Below are positions 33,190-43,578 of a DNA stretch of 64,000 nt, piece after piece (within the stretch, counting starts at the first letter, position 1; each line of letters starts with the position of its first letter). The notes under the pieces are model-generated. The model had not been told where the DNA came from, did no database searches, and worked only from the letters and a program-made list of their open reading frames with translations. The stretch is taken from the NCBI GenBank assembly GCA_031835245.1, contig JAVKOQ010000048.1, positions 1-64,000 on the forward strand, given 5' to 3'. Made by a program: the position numbers and the translations under genes. The stretch is from Balamuthia mandrillaris (taxonomy: Eukaryota > Discosea > Longamoebia > Balamuthiidae).

Positions 33190-34854
33190 ATGGATGCCGA
33201 AAGGAAAGAAAAGGAGGATCGAAAGGTCATGGAGACCTACAGGATCATAAACCGGCTCCGAGAATCAGAGCCGCTGTTCAAAGAACTCATGAAAGCTCTC
33301 AAAACCTATGAAATCCTGGTCAACCAAACCACTGGAGCCAGCCAGACGTTGCTTGACTCTATGGTACAGTCATATCTACCTCTCTGTTCCCCCTGTTCCT
33401 TTACGTAGTTGTTTGGTTTTCATATTTTTTTTTTAACTTTTTACCACCGCAGCTTAAAATATCAGAACAAAGGGGAGGGGACTTGGGAGATGGCCTACGA
33501 AGGTTAGCCGATTGTCAGTACAGGATCGAGGAAGCAAGGATGAACGGCCTGAAAGCCTTTGTGGACCAGCTGGGAGCCAACTACGAGAAGATAATGGAGG
33601 CCGACCGACAAACGCTGGCCAACGTGGAAAGAAACTACAAGAACCAAAGGAGCAACTCTCTGAAGAGCATAAAGAAGGCAGAAAACCGAACAAAGAAAGC
33701 GGAAAAGAAAAAGCTAAAGGACCCGCGTAAGTGGGAGGACAGCCTTTCGGCGCTTGAAAGCCTGGTCGAAAAGCACGCCGAGTTTCTTGCTGACTCGCTG
33801 AACCAAGTAGCCACCATAGACCGAAAAAAGTATGCCCTCCTCTCCCCTACGTCCTCCCCCTTGTGGCGTTCCATTGACGGAGAACGTGAAAACAACGAGC
33901 AGATACTGTACTTTCATCAAACACTGGAATGCGGTGGTGGATGCTGAGGCAAGAGGGTTTGAACAAGCGGTTAGCTTGTGGGGCAAGCACAAGGAACACA
34001 TGCTGGAGCTGCAAAAGGCGGAGACGCCCACCGACACCGAAGAAATAATCGCCGCGTCCCGTCCCAGAGCGACCCTCTCCCAACTGAAGGCCGCCAGGGA
34101 GACAGGAAACTTCCCCGATGCCTTCTACTGCGGAGACGAGGAGACCACCAGCGAGACAACATCCGATCCCACCAGTTCTCCTCGTTCCGCATACAACGCT
34201 CCATCCCCCGCGAACGCTTCCTTCATCGTGCCTTCCCTCCCTTCCTCCCTCTACAACAACACCAACGCGGACGCACCTCCGATCCCTTTGCCTCGAGATA
34301 CTGCCCCGGTGGAGGTCCCTCCCACCGTCTACAACACCTACCGACCTGCCAACAATCCTTACGGCGGCGGGGGAGCAGGAGATGGTGGTCCACCACCCCC
34401 TCTTCCCCGAGAGAGCCCTCTTCCACAGAGCAGCCCTATGCTTGGTTTCTCGGAGGGCGTTGCTCAGGCTACGTCCACCCACTTTGGAAGCAACGAGGCC
34501 CCCTTGGCAGCGAGCATGGGCATGGGATACGCTACGGCAAGACCAAGCCCTCGACCCCCTCCATCGAGGCCCATGGACTTGATGCACGGGGCAGCCACTA
34601 TGCATGCCTCAAAGGCCGTGCCACCTCCTTCCGGTGGTAGCATTTCTTTCAAGGCGGTAGCGCCATACAAGGCCAGGGTCAAGCGAAAGTACGTTGCACA
34701 AAGCCCACAAGAGCTCACCTTGCAGGTAGGGGAGATATTTGATGTGTACGAGGAGCTCGATAGCAATTGGGGCAGAGCCACTGTGAACGGTGTGACCGGC
34801 CTCTTCCCTCTCTGTTTCATCGAGAAAATGATACGCGCTGGTAGCGCTTCCTAA
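33190..34854 (+). CDS. Inverse-BAR (IMD) and SH3 domain protein
   Basis: Three exons (33190-33363, 33453-33829, 33903-34854) give 500 residues. The start at 33190 has an A-rich context; another in-frame ATG lies 21 nt upstream. Residues 1-250 fit the IMD/I-BAR bundle of IRSp53 and MIM: DLGDGLRRLADCQYRIEE, YKNQRSNSLKSIKKAE, KLKDPRKWEDSLSALESL, and YCTFIKHWNAVVDAEARGF across the second intron. I-BAR domains bend membranes outwards and shape filopodia. A Pro/Ser-rich linker has several PPPP and RPPPSRP motifs. The C-terminal SH3 (about 430-495) has APYKAR, QELTLQVGEIFDV, NWGRA, GLFPLCFIE. The I-BAR/Pro/SH3 order is that of IRSp53-like proteins, which couple Rac/Cdc42 to actin. Confidence 0.9.
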
Positions 34855-35201
34855 ATGCTACCAGTTGTGATATTCATTCCCTTTGTCTTGTTTTCTCCTT
34901 TCTTCCTTGTCTCTGTTTCGTGTGTGCAGCCCATTTTTTTTTCTTTCTTTAATTATACGCTAGTGCGAGCCCGTGTGTGCGTGTGCTGAGAGAAAAAACC
35001 CAAACAAAAAAGACGCCCTTGGAGAGAGAGAGAGAGAGAGAGAGGGGGGGGTATCGAAAAAACAAACAAGCCAATTCTATTTCCTCTAACCTTACGTCCA
35101 CACTGCAGGTGCAGTTGGAGAACAGAAGTTAAAAAAATGTACAGGCCCATCTCTCAGCATCACATCATCAAGAAGAGAGAGAAAAAGGTGAGTAGGGTTG
35201 T
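34855..35201. other. Convergent gap with (GA)n run
   Basis: 3' flanks of the I-BAR and zinc-knuckle genes. A (GA)n run lies at about 35022-35042. No gene seen. Confidence 0.4.
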
Positions 35202-36006
35202 TTAGTTGGTGCAGTCCCGAGCCCAGTGACCACTTTGGCCACACTTGTAGCACGTGTCATTGCCACCGCCACCACCACCAAAACCGCCGCCGCCACCGCC
35301 GTAGCGCCTTCCACCACCATAACCGCCGCCGCCATAGCCACCGCCGCCATATCCTCCGCCGCCGCCGCCGCCGCCGCCAGAGCCTCCTTCAGGGCACTCA
35401 CGGGCAAAGTGACCGGGCTTTCCGCACTGAGTATACAAAAAAAAAAACAATTGGTAAGCGGTCCTCTACCAGTGTGGGAACAAAGAGAAAATAAGTACGT
35501 GATAGCAGTCACCGCCACGTCCTCCGCGGCCTCCGCCGTAGCCGCCGCCGCCACCACCACCAGTGCTGCCCTCAGGGCACTCACGGGCAAAGTGACCAGA
35601 CTTGCCGCAGTTGTAGCAGGTGCCACCACCGCCGCCGCCAAATCCGCGACCGCCGTAGCCACCGCCGCCACCGCCGCCAGTGCTGCCCTCAGGGCACTCA
35701 CGGGCAAAGTGACCGGGCTTGCCGCAGTTGTAGCAAGTGCTGCCACCGCCTCCTCCTGATTATTCGGGAAGAGGGAGTGAGCAAGCCATTTTTTTAAAAA
35801 CAAAAACAAAAAAGTAGTGGTGAAAAAATCTCTCTCCAATATTTTTGGTGCAAAAGGGGCAAAATGATTTTGGGGCTTGAGAACAGAGACACACACCTGT
35901 TTCAGTGCACCACCAGTTTTAAAGTGAACTCACTCTCCCTCTCTCACAAAATCGCTCTCTCCCTCTCGCCTTCAGATTTTAAAATACCTTCGTTCCTGAA
36001 AGACAT
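35202..36006 (-). CDS. CCHC zinc-knuckle, glycine-rich nucleic-acid-binding protein (CNBP/GIS2 type)
   Basis: Three exons (36006-35988, 35755-35499, 35426-35202) give 166 residues. The first exon is 19 nt (MSFRNE plus one base). Four CCHC knuckles (C-x2-C-x4-H-x4-C) follow: [42 protein letters not shown] and [14 protein letters not shown]. The third is split by an intron right after CYH. They are separated by Gly-rich spacers with GYGG units. CNBP/GIS2-like proteins bind single-stranded nucleic acid and regulate translation. The near-identical spacers show recent internal duplication. The antisense frames over this gene are Ala/Thr-rich shadows. Confidence 0.93.
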
Positions 36007-36305
36007 GATGATTAGGATCTGCTGTTGTGTGTGTGTGTGTGTGTGTGTGTTTTAGCTAGTCGAAAAAACTGAGCGGTTTTTTTCTGACGCGAAAAAAAAA
36101 GAAAAACGGAGAAAGAAAAAAGAAAAGTGAGAAAGAAAACCAGAATGTCGACAGAATAACTATTTTCAGCAACCAATCATCAATCTTAAATTATGACACC
36201 AGCCAATCACAGTTCTGGGGAAATTTTCGAGACGACATGGAAGAAATGGGCTGTCGGCAATAATTAAGGTTGACCAGAAGGTAATTCCACGCCAGAGTGG
36301 AAAAG
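36007..36305. promoter_or_regulatory. Divergent promoter with (GT)n run
   Basis: Separates the zinc-knuckle gene from the antiporter. It holds a (GT)n tract at 36028-36050 close to the zinc-knuckle start, and a poly-A/G block (about 36090-36150). Confidence 0.4.
36028..36050 (+). repeat. (GT)n microsatellite
   Basis: About eleven GT units in the 5' flank of the zinc-knuckle gene, (AC)n on its sense strand. Confidence 0.9.
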
Positions 36306-37035
36306 ATGGACACAACATTGGACGTGCTGGCCGGAGGGGTCTTGCTGGCTTCGCTATGGGCGGCAGGGGAGGTCTTCTCCTTGTTTCGGTCACGCCTGGT
36401 GGGACAGATCCTGGTCGGCATTCTGTTGGGGCCTGGCTTGTTGGACTATGCACCCCACCCGGAGGCCTTCACCCTTATAGGCCTGCTGGGCCTGCTGCTG
36501 ATGGTGGCTGGGGCGGGGTTGCACCTGGACCTGGGTCCGTTGAAAGATGTGGGCTGGCGGGCCGTGGCGGCGGCCCTCACGGGAACCATCCTTCCTGCCT
36601 TCTGTGGCCTGGGCTTCTGCCTTGCTCTCGGCTACGGAGTTGTTGAAGGGTTGGTGGCTGATTACTTTCCTGTTTTTTCCCTTCCTTCTTTCGTTGTTGT
36701 TCTCTTTTTTCTCATCTTTTCTTACCATACGAACAAAGCTTGGCAGTAGGCATTGCACTCTCTTCCTCCTCAATGGGCATGGCCATCAGCTTGTTACAGC
36801 AGGCCAACGAAGTGGAAACCCCTTTGGGCTCTCTTATCTTTGCTGCCTCCATGCTTGATGACATTTTCGTACGTACCCTTTTGTTTTTGTTTCCAACTCT
36901 TTTTTTTTTCTCCACTTAACTTTGGTTATATCGAAAGTCACTCGTTCTTCTGTCCGTTCTATTGCAGCTTGACGACGTTAGCGCGTTGGTGGGTCTCCTT
37001 CTCTCACCAAACACCCAAGCAAAAAGAATCACTAA

Positions 37036-37078
<43 letters not shown>

Positions 37079-38641
37079 AACAGGAAGTGATAGACTACTT
37101 TGAGCTGATCGGAGTACCAATAGCTTCTTCCATTTTTCTGTTTCTGTTGGGTGGTGTTGCTTGTTGGCTCCTTCCTTTGCTTTGGCGGTGGGTGTGGCGG
37201 CCTTGCCTCCCTGAATCATCCAGAAGAAGACCACAACCCGCCCAAGAAGTTTCGGAAGGGGAAGCAGTGGTAGGAGAAAGAGGAGGAGTGAGAGCAACCA
37301 AGACAAACGAAACAGGGAGACAAAAAGTAGCAACCGAAGGCGAAGAGTGTTCAGAACGAGAACATAACAAGCATGAACAAGCTGAACACCAGGAATGGCA
37401 GGATTCGATGGAAGAACAAGAACAAGAAGAAGAGAATGAACATGCATGTAAGAGTGAAACACGAAACGATTCGATGGCAGAAGAAGAGAAAGATGAAAGA
37501 GAAGAGGAAGAAGGAGAAGAAGAAGAAGAAGAAGAAGAAGAAGAATCAGAAGAAGAAAAAATAATAGAGGAACAAGAAAAGGAGGAAAAAAACGACAAAC
37601 CAAACACATTGCATTCCCGCACCAACCGAAAGAAGTACAAAAAGAAGTACACACATAACAACGAGGAAGCAAAAGTTGTTTCCGACGAAGAAGCTTCAGA
37701 TAAATATACAGACACAAAACGTAAGACGAGGACCCAACGACTGCAACGTAGGCTCTCCAAAGAACAAAGAACAGCACTGCTAGCTTGCGTGTTGTTGTCA
37801 GGATGGGGCTTAGCCGTCGTGGCCGGACTCATTCGAACAACCAACCTGTTGGGAGCCTTTGTAGCAGGGTTTGGCTTCAGTCGAGTTGCAGGAGCGAAAA
37901 ACGTGTGGGATCGGAGAATACCTCCATTGGAGTATTGGCTTTCTGGGTAAGCCTCCGTTCTTTTCTTTCTGTCTCCTTTATTTTTCGTTTTTTGTTTATT
38001 GTTTGGTGGTGTCCTCCAAGGCTTTTACCTCTTTCTAAAAGAAAAAAAAAAAATCAACAGCATCTTCTTCGTGTCGATTGGATTCGTGGTTCCAGTTGGC
38101 GATCTGTTTGACGCGGAAGCTGTTGGATGGGGTTTCCTCTACGCCCTCATTTCTGCGTTTTCCAAAATAGGCGCTGGTTCTCTTCTTCTCTCCCTTCTCC
38201 TCCTCCTTCTTCTCTCATCGTTGGGCTAAAGCAATCTACTGTGGTATGGTTTGAAAAGGTATCTGGGCCAAACCTTTCTCAGATTCACCGATATTAGGCT
38301 TTGCATTGGTTTGCTATATTATCCATCTCTTTCTTTGTATCATGAAAGACCGAGTTAACATTTTAAAAAAAACAAAGGTGGGACGAGGCGAGTTAGGTTT
38401 CTTGATGGCAATAGAGGCGTTGGATAAAGGGATAATGGGACAGCTAACCTTTTCAGTGGCCATTTGGGCGCTGCTGCTCAATACGTTCATTGCTCCGTTC
38501 TTCTTTGCCTTCTTTTTAAGCCGGAAAAAGAAGAGAGAAGAACGCAAGAAGCGAAGAACCGAGCAGAGAAAAGAGGAAGAAGTGGAACTGAGAGTGATTC
38601 CCTCCTCTTCCCCTTCAGAGGATGAGAGCAACAACGAGTAA
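36306..38641 (+). CDS. Cation/proton antiporter (CPA2/Kef-like) with acidic loop insert
   Basis: Seven exons (36306-36649, 36739-36868, 36968-36988, 37084-37946, 38061-38176, 38259-38308, 38378-38641) close to 595 residues. About twelve hydrophobic segments match Na+/H+ or K+/H+ exchangers: GQILVGILLGPGLLD, LLGLLLMVAGAGL, ALSSSMGMAI, ASMLDDIF|LDD (the exchanger Asp pair), FFVSIGFVVPVGDLFD, and GRGELGFLMAIEA (the RGEL motif of CHX/Kef proteins). The third exon is a 21-nt microexon (LDDVSAL). Between membrane segments lies a hydrophilic loop of about 190 residues (37220-37780), dominated by Glu/Lys, absent from the bacterial family. The C-terminal tail is basic then acidic. Ion specificity is not readable. 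A decayed copy of exons 6 and 7 lies just downstream. Confidence 0.88.
37039..37076 (+). repeat. (CT)n tract in antiporter intron
   Basis: About 19 CT units end just before the acceptor of the intron following the 21-nt microexon, so they act as its polypyrimidine tract. Confidence 0.9.
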
Positions 38642-38981
38642 GAAGAAGAAACGCAAAGAACAAAAAAAAAAAGCATTGAAGGTAGGACTGTTTTTTTGTC
38701 CATCAAGCGAGCATTCATGGCATTGCAACATTTTATTACTTCTTTTTCGAGCCAGCTAAGTGCTTTGGCTGTTGTCCTCCTCGTCCTCTTCCTTTCCTTT
38801 TACCACTAATACAAGAACTGTAATACTAACAGTTCTTGTGTCCCAAACCTTTCTACGATGCTCCGTCCGATATTAAGGCTTTGGTTCGACTCTTGATCCC
38901 TGTGAAAGAAAGTTGAAAAAAAGAATGGGAAGAAGTGAGTTAGGTTTTTTTAAAATGGCAACAAAGGCTTGGGAGACAGAG
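38642..38981. other. Convergent gap containing an antiporter remnant
   Basis: 3' flanks of the antiporter and the coiled-coil gene. The only content seen is the degenerate duplication described separately (38841-38980). Confidence 0.5.
38841..38980 (+). pseudogene. Decayed duplicate of antiporter exons 6-7
   Basis: Two short blocks repeat, in the same order and spacing, parts of the upstream antiporter gene. CCAAACCTTTCTACGATGCT and CCGATATTAAGGCTTTG (38843-38883) match exon 6 (CCAAACCTTTCTCAGATTCA, CCGATATTAGGCTTTG). GGGAAGAAGTGAGTTAGG plus ATGGCAACAAAGGCTTGG (38928-38971) match the start of exon 7 (GGGACGAGGCGAGTTAGG, ATGGCAATAGAGGCGTTGG). The intron between them and the rest of exon 7 are not preserved. 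Small insertions and a changed splice region remove coding potential. It is a tandem duplication of the gene's 3' end that has decayed. Confidence 0.75.
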
Positions 38982-39770
38982 CTAATTGTTCTTCTGATCC
39001 TCTGAAGAACCAACAGGGGTTGTGTCATCATCCTCTCCCTTTCCTGTTTCTTCTCCTCCTTCGCCTTCATCTTCTAATTCTTGCCGAGACCGAAAGAACG
39101 GACTGTTGAAGACAACGTCCAACACTCGCTTCTGCCCAAGCAAGATCTTTTCCATCTCAACGAGCAGTTCCTCTGAGTCCATTCGTTTGTCTTTTGCTGC
39201 TGCTTCTCCTTCTCCTTCACTCTTCTGCTTGTTTTTCTCTCGCTCGATCAGTTCCATCAGCTTCCCTCGTTCCATCTCGATGGTGCTGCGCAGCAACTCC
39301 GCGACCGCCATTCTGTCCTTCTCGAGCGCTGCCTCTGCTCGAAAGATCCTCTCATCGGCTTGCGCGCGCAGCTTGCGTAGGTTCAAATCGGTGGCTTGGG
39401 CCACTTTGTCGTTGATCAACGTTTGAAACCGACTTTTATCCACGATCATGTGACCTGAGTTTGAAAGCACTGGTTAAGAAAGAAAGGGAAGGGAAGGGGA
39501 AGAGAAAGCAGAAAGTGAACCTTCTTTGGGGAATGTGGCGAGCGCTGCATTGTTGTTGTTTTTGTGGTGGAGCAAATCTTCAGGAGAGTTGATGGGAAGC
39601 AACAGCGTGTACTTGCGCCGCAGCTCCTCCGGGGCGCAACCTTCCAGCTCGCTTTGCTTGACTTGACCCACCCGGAACACTTCGAACAGGTCCATGGTCG
39701 ACTCTATGTTGGAGGAGGAGGAGGAAGACGAAGAGGGCTTCACCGTGTCGCTGCTGCGGTCTTCCATCAT
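38982..39770 (-). CDS. Hypothetical coiled-coil protein
   Basis: Not recognised. Two exons (39770-39521 and 39454-38982) join G|GT in frame to 240 residues, beginning with two Met codons. A Ser-rich start is followed by FEVFRVGQVKQSELEGC and RRKYTLLLPI, then after the intron a long helix of Ala/Glu/Arg (LRKLRAQADERIFRAEAALE, LLRSTIEMERGKLMELIERE) that should form a coiled coil, and an acidic Gly/Thr tail. The helix resembles scaffolding or tethering proteins only in composition. Its start faces a gap that may hold another small gene. No signal peptide or membrane segment. Confidence 0.7.
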
Positions 39771-40464
39771 AATTTAAAGTTCGAACGTGGTCAGAAGGTC
39801 GTGTCGTCCTGATAAATTCGAACAGGAGGAACATGCCGGAAGGGAAGCTCCGTGCTTCCAAAGGAGAAAGAAGTAGACGAGGGGCTGACCTCAGAAGATG
39901 AGGACAAAAGAGCGGCCGCTAGAAGAACGGTGGCCGAGTTGCCCTTCGAGGAAGTAGCGGACGAGGTCAGCCGATTCCCCTTCAACAGCATAGCGGAAAA
40001 GACTATGAGGACAAACGACGCAAGTTTGTTTTGTAGTGTTTACTTGCTTGGCCCAATAATGTTGACCAGAGCCGTGCTTGCCCCTCGTCCTGTGACCACT
40101 GAAGCCGCTTTGGAAGGAATCAGTCAAGCGGTGATGTGTATTCTCTCAACCTTTTGACTTTCAACAACATGGCATGAATTTACATTGATTGCAGTGCGAA
40201 GGAGGCCACACACCAGCAGTAAGGAAGCCTGCCCGCAAACTCCGACCGGTCACATCCGATGATTTGTCCTGCCCGCCAGCTATCCAATGCCGGCATTACA
40301 CGCAGCCACATATGGTAACCCCAAACAATAATTCCAAGAAAAATTTCACGTATTAAATTATACTTAATTAATTTTTCAATGGGCCAAAAACGAAATTTCA
40401 ATACCTTACGGTAATATTCGTCGACGAGTCGACAAAATCATAAGAGGGGATACACACAACAACG
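39771..40464. promoter_or_regulatory. Divergent gap with a possible small gene
   Basis: Upstream of both the coiled-coil gene (-) and TFIIE-beta (+). The right end carries CGTCGACGAGTCGAC (about 40419-40433), a near-palindrome close to the TFIIE-beta start. The left half holds the weak open frame listed separately. Confidence 0.4.
39815..40022 (+). other. Weak coding candidate, possibly RRP36-like fragment
   Basis: An open frame without its own ATG runs from 39815 and reads VAELPFEEVADEVSRF and FNSIAEKTMRTND. If a GTTTGT donor at about 40023 joins an acceptor at 40191, it continues AMRRRPHTSSKEACP and soon stops. FEE followed by F-N-x-I and a basic SSK stretch is loosely like the core of the rRNA-processing factor RRP36, but the order is only suggestive and the conserved C-terminus is absent. 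It may be a truncated gene, a remnant or chance. Confidence 0.2.
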
Positions 40465-41865
40465 ATGAACGATGAGCTGAAGAAGGCGCAGCTCTCTTTT
40501 CTTCAGCGGTACCAAGGCCTGCCCACAAGCGTCCGCAACAGAGGCGCGGATGCTTCCAATGAAGGCGGCGGCGCAGCAGAAGGAACAGCCCCCAAAAGAG
40601 CCATTTTCATCACCTCGCGAGCCGCAAAGAAACGGGCGAGAGCCAACTTCAAGAACAACCTCGTGCCTATCAATGGAGCCGCCGCGGCGGTCGCCAAGAA
40701 GGAGGAAGAGCCTGAGGTGGAGAGCCTCCGCATCAGACACTCCACGCTGCGTACGGCCGCCAACCAAAAGACCACCAGCAGCATGCTCTTTGATGTGATT
40801 ACTTTCCTGAAGGATGCGGACAGGGCCGTCACGGAGGAGGAGATTGCTGCCAATACTGGCTTGCAGATCTCTGCCTATCCTGACCTTTTGAACAGCCTCA
40901 AAAACAATCCCAAGGTTTGTGTTTCCCTTTCTGCCTTTTTTTTAAAAAAAATATTCTTCTTTCTCTAGGACTCTTGTTATCTTCTCTTTTCTCTTGTTCT
41001 CTCTTTTCAGTTCTATCTGTTCGCTTTTTGCTTCTTGTGTATCTCTTATACTCATGCGTAGCACATTATAGGTGGGTGTGGTGGACAAATGGTTTTCGTA
41101 CAAACCCACGTATGATGTGACCAACAAGGAAGAGCTGTTGGACCTTATCATGAAGACGCCAGATGGCATCGACAGTGCCGAACTCAAAGACTCATACAAA
41201 AATGTCATGAAAGACACCAAGGTATCACTCTACCTTCTCCATTCTTCTTGCTCCTCTTCTTCTCTTCTCCTTTCTCCTTTCTTCTGCTTCTTCTCTCCTT
41301 CTTATCTCCTCCTTCTCCTTCTCCTTCTCCTTCCCTCTCCCTTTCTGGTCGTTTCTTTGTCCTCTTCTCTGTTTGTTTCTTCATTGAAAGAAGAATTGAT
41401 GGCAATGCATAGGAACTACAAGAGGAAGGCAAAATACTGGTTGTATATAACAGCGAAGCAAAGACCAACATATTGTATCCAAACGAGCCGCACCTCCGCT
41501 TCGAGGTATTTCCCGAGTTCAAAGAGATGTGGAAGGAAGTTAAAGTGCCAGACCAGGTTGACCTCGAACGGTCTCTCAATGAAGCTGGTCTCTCTTCTTT
41601 TTCTTCTTTCTTTCTCCATTATCTTTGTGCTGATGAAGCTGTATTCATAGGCTTGAAGCTGCTGCCCGAGGATGATGAGCTGAAGAGCGAAAAGTACAAA
41701 CAACCCAAGGAAAAGAAGAAACGGAAGAAGCGAAAGGTGAAGATCACCAACACCCACGTTGTAGAAATAGACCTCAGCAGGGACTTCACCCCCAGCGAAC
41801 TGGCCAGCGGGGCTGCTGACCTTCGCCACCAAAACGGCGCTGAGAAAACGGAGCCAAAGACTTGA
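40465..41865 (+). CDS. GTF2E2: Transcription initiation factor TFIIE subunit beta
   Basis: Four exons (40465-40914, 41072-41221, 41413-41587, 41651-41865) give 329 residues. TFIIE-beta works with TFIIE-alpha at RNA polymerase II promoters to recruit and regulate TFIIH. Two winged-helix modules are visible: SSMLFDVITFLKDADRAVTE with LLNSLKNNPKVGVVDKWFSY, and YDVTNKEELLDLIMKTPDGI with ELQEEGKILVVYN, followed by LRFEVFPEFKEMWKEVKVPD. The introns fall at NNPK|VGVV and KDTK|ELQE, both phase 0. A basic patch (EKKKRKKRKVKITNTH) near the C-terminus corresponds to the family's DNA/TFIIB-contacting basic tail. The N-terminal 90 residues are Ala/Gly-rich and less conserved. Confidence 0.93.
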
Positions 41866-42116
41866 CCAAAAAAGCAGAGAAGAGAAAGAAGAGGAGGAGA
41901 CAAGAAAGAAAGAAAAGCTCTTCTTTGAGCAGCTTTGTACAGCACCCAAACACCTTTGTTTTTTTATTCGAGGGGCTTGTGTTGAAGAAGCTCAAAAAAA
42001 AAAGTAGAGGAAAAACGAGCAAGAACTGCCCCCTTTTTGTGGGGGTGAGTTCAACCATACCCTACTTTCAGCAGAAAACCACCAGAAAGTAGCACCCACA
42101 AGAGATGGCGCTGCTG

Positions 42117-42165
<49 letters not shown>

Positions 42166-42273
42166 TGCTGCTACTCCTTTCGTACTACGTACGGTGTGGG
42201 TACTGAACAAAGAGAGACAACACAGAAAAAGGTGGTGGTGTGGGCTTGGGCTTGGTGGGTGTTAGAGGAGGAG
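41866..42273. promoter_or_regulatory. Gap between TFIIE-beta and the next gene
   Basis: Contains the TFIIE-beta 3' flank and a (CT)n run at 42120-42160 about 110 bp before the next start. No gene seen. Confidence 0.4.
42120..42160 (+). repeat. (CT)n microsatellite upstream of gene
   Basis: About 20 CT units in a 5' flank. It might be a 5' UTR intron tract, as the same repeat sits in introns elsewhere; no clear splice pair was found. Confidence 0.9.
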
Positions 42274-42822
42274 ATGAGCGACAAACAGAGTGGCAGCGCT
42301 GTCGAGCAAGGTTCTATCTATGTGCGGATAGAGGAGGCGGACTGGCCTGCGCTTGCAGAGTGGCTGCAGGCCAACCTGCCTCAAAAGACCTTCCTGGTGG
42401 GAGAGCAGCCAATAACAACAACGAACGCCTGTGGGGCGTGCGCATGCAAAACCCAAAAGGGAGAGCAAGATCGGCTCGTTGGTTCCTCTTGTTGTGGCAG
42501 TTGTTACTGCTGCTGCAGCACAATGGGGCGGTGCAGAGAGCAGTGCCTCATCCCTTTTTCTTTCCAAGAAGGAAACCAACTGTTGGCAGAGTGCCAGCAG
42601 TTGTTCAAGAACGGAGAAGAGGAGAGCACTCCGGTCGGGATAAGAGAAGAGCAAGAGGAGGAGGAGGAGAACGGAGGGGAATGGGTGATAGTAGAAGAGA
42701 GAGGCCTCATTCATCAGGACACGTACCAACCAGCCAAGAGGAAACGTTCGGGAGGCAAAGGCTTTTTTGCTCGTTGGCCTTCCTTTCATGTGGCGCGGCG
42801 GCTTGGAGGTTTGCACACTCAC

Positions 42823-42871
<49 letters not shown>

Positions 42872-43276
42872 TCTTCCCTTCACGGTGGAACACGTGACCC
42901 TAACTGCTTTGATGTAGCGGTGATGGAGGCGTCTGGCACGGCCTTCTATTGGGGCTGCATGGGAGGAGTACTGTTCGCCATGGAGGACATCTGCTTCAAC
43001 TGGTCCATCAGCGCCGGCTACCTCTTCCTTGTGGGCTCCTCCCTGCCGAGGTGGTGGCTGCTCTCCTCGGCTGCCTGCCACGTCCTGGCCTGCGCCGTTG
43101 CCTGTGGCAGCACCTTGGCCGCTCCTGTGGTGATCGTGGGCAGTGCTGGTGTCTTTGTGGCGGCTTCTGTCTACCACTCTTTTGTGGCTGCTGGGCGGGG
43201 CCTCTCCCTGCTCACCACCGCCTCTTGTGGAAACCTATCCTCCTCCACCTCCTCCCTATCTTCCTCTGCGCTGTAA
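42274..43276 (+). CDS. Hypothetical membrane protein with Cys cluster
   Basis: Not recognised. Two exons, 42274-42808 and 42918-43276, join G|CG to 297 residues, the intron holding a long (CT)n run. The N-terminal half is soluble: EEADWPALAEWLQANLPQK, a cysteine cluster (CGACACKTQKG, CCGSCYCCC), and acidic stretches (EEQEEEEENGGEW). The C-terminal exon has about four hydrophobic segments (GCMGGVLFAM, AGYLFLVGSSLPRWWLLSSA, VLACAVACGSTLAAPVVIVG, VFVAASVYHSFV). The Cys cluster could bind metal or be acylated; this is inference from composition. The tail is Ser-rich. Confidence 0.7.
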
Positions 43277-43578
43277 GAAAACTTTCTTCTTGTACAATTT
43301 GATCTCAGTAATTCAAATAACCAATCAAAATTCAAAACATGCCTAGGAAATTACCATTTAAAGGGTGTCGACGTAAATATTTTACCCATTTAAGGTTCTG
43401 GTTCAACAAAATCGATCGAAAAAAAGGGTAATGAAAATATAGAAGAAAAAGGGCAGCAAACGTGGTGGAAGTTCATGCGCACACGGTGGGGACGGCGTTC
43501 CGTGAACAACAGACCCATATTTTGTTTGCATCTGCTGGCAGATGGTGCAGAAGAATCGTGTTCGTGGAGCAGCGAAAT
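43277..43578. promoter_or_regulatory. Gap upstream of the MFS gene
   Basis: About 302 bp, AT-rich, with GTGTCGACGTAAATAT at about 43366. No gene seen; the in-frame extension upstream of 43579 has no ATG. Confidence 0.4.

Noticed and set aside
35226-35759. 177-codon plus frame rich in Ala/Thr
   Set aside because: Antisense of the zinc-knuckle gene's Gly-rich spacers.
37004-37844. Two minus-strand frames of about 250 codons with apparent hydrophobic helices
   Set aside because: Complement of the antiporter's Glu/Lys loop; the helices are an artefact of CTT/TTC codons.
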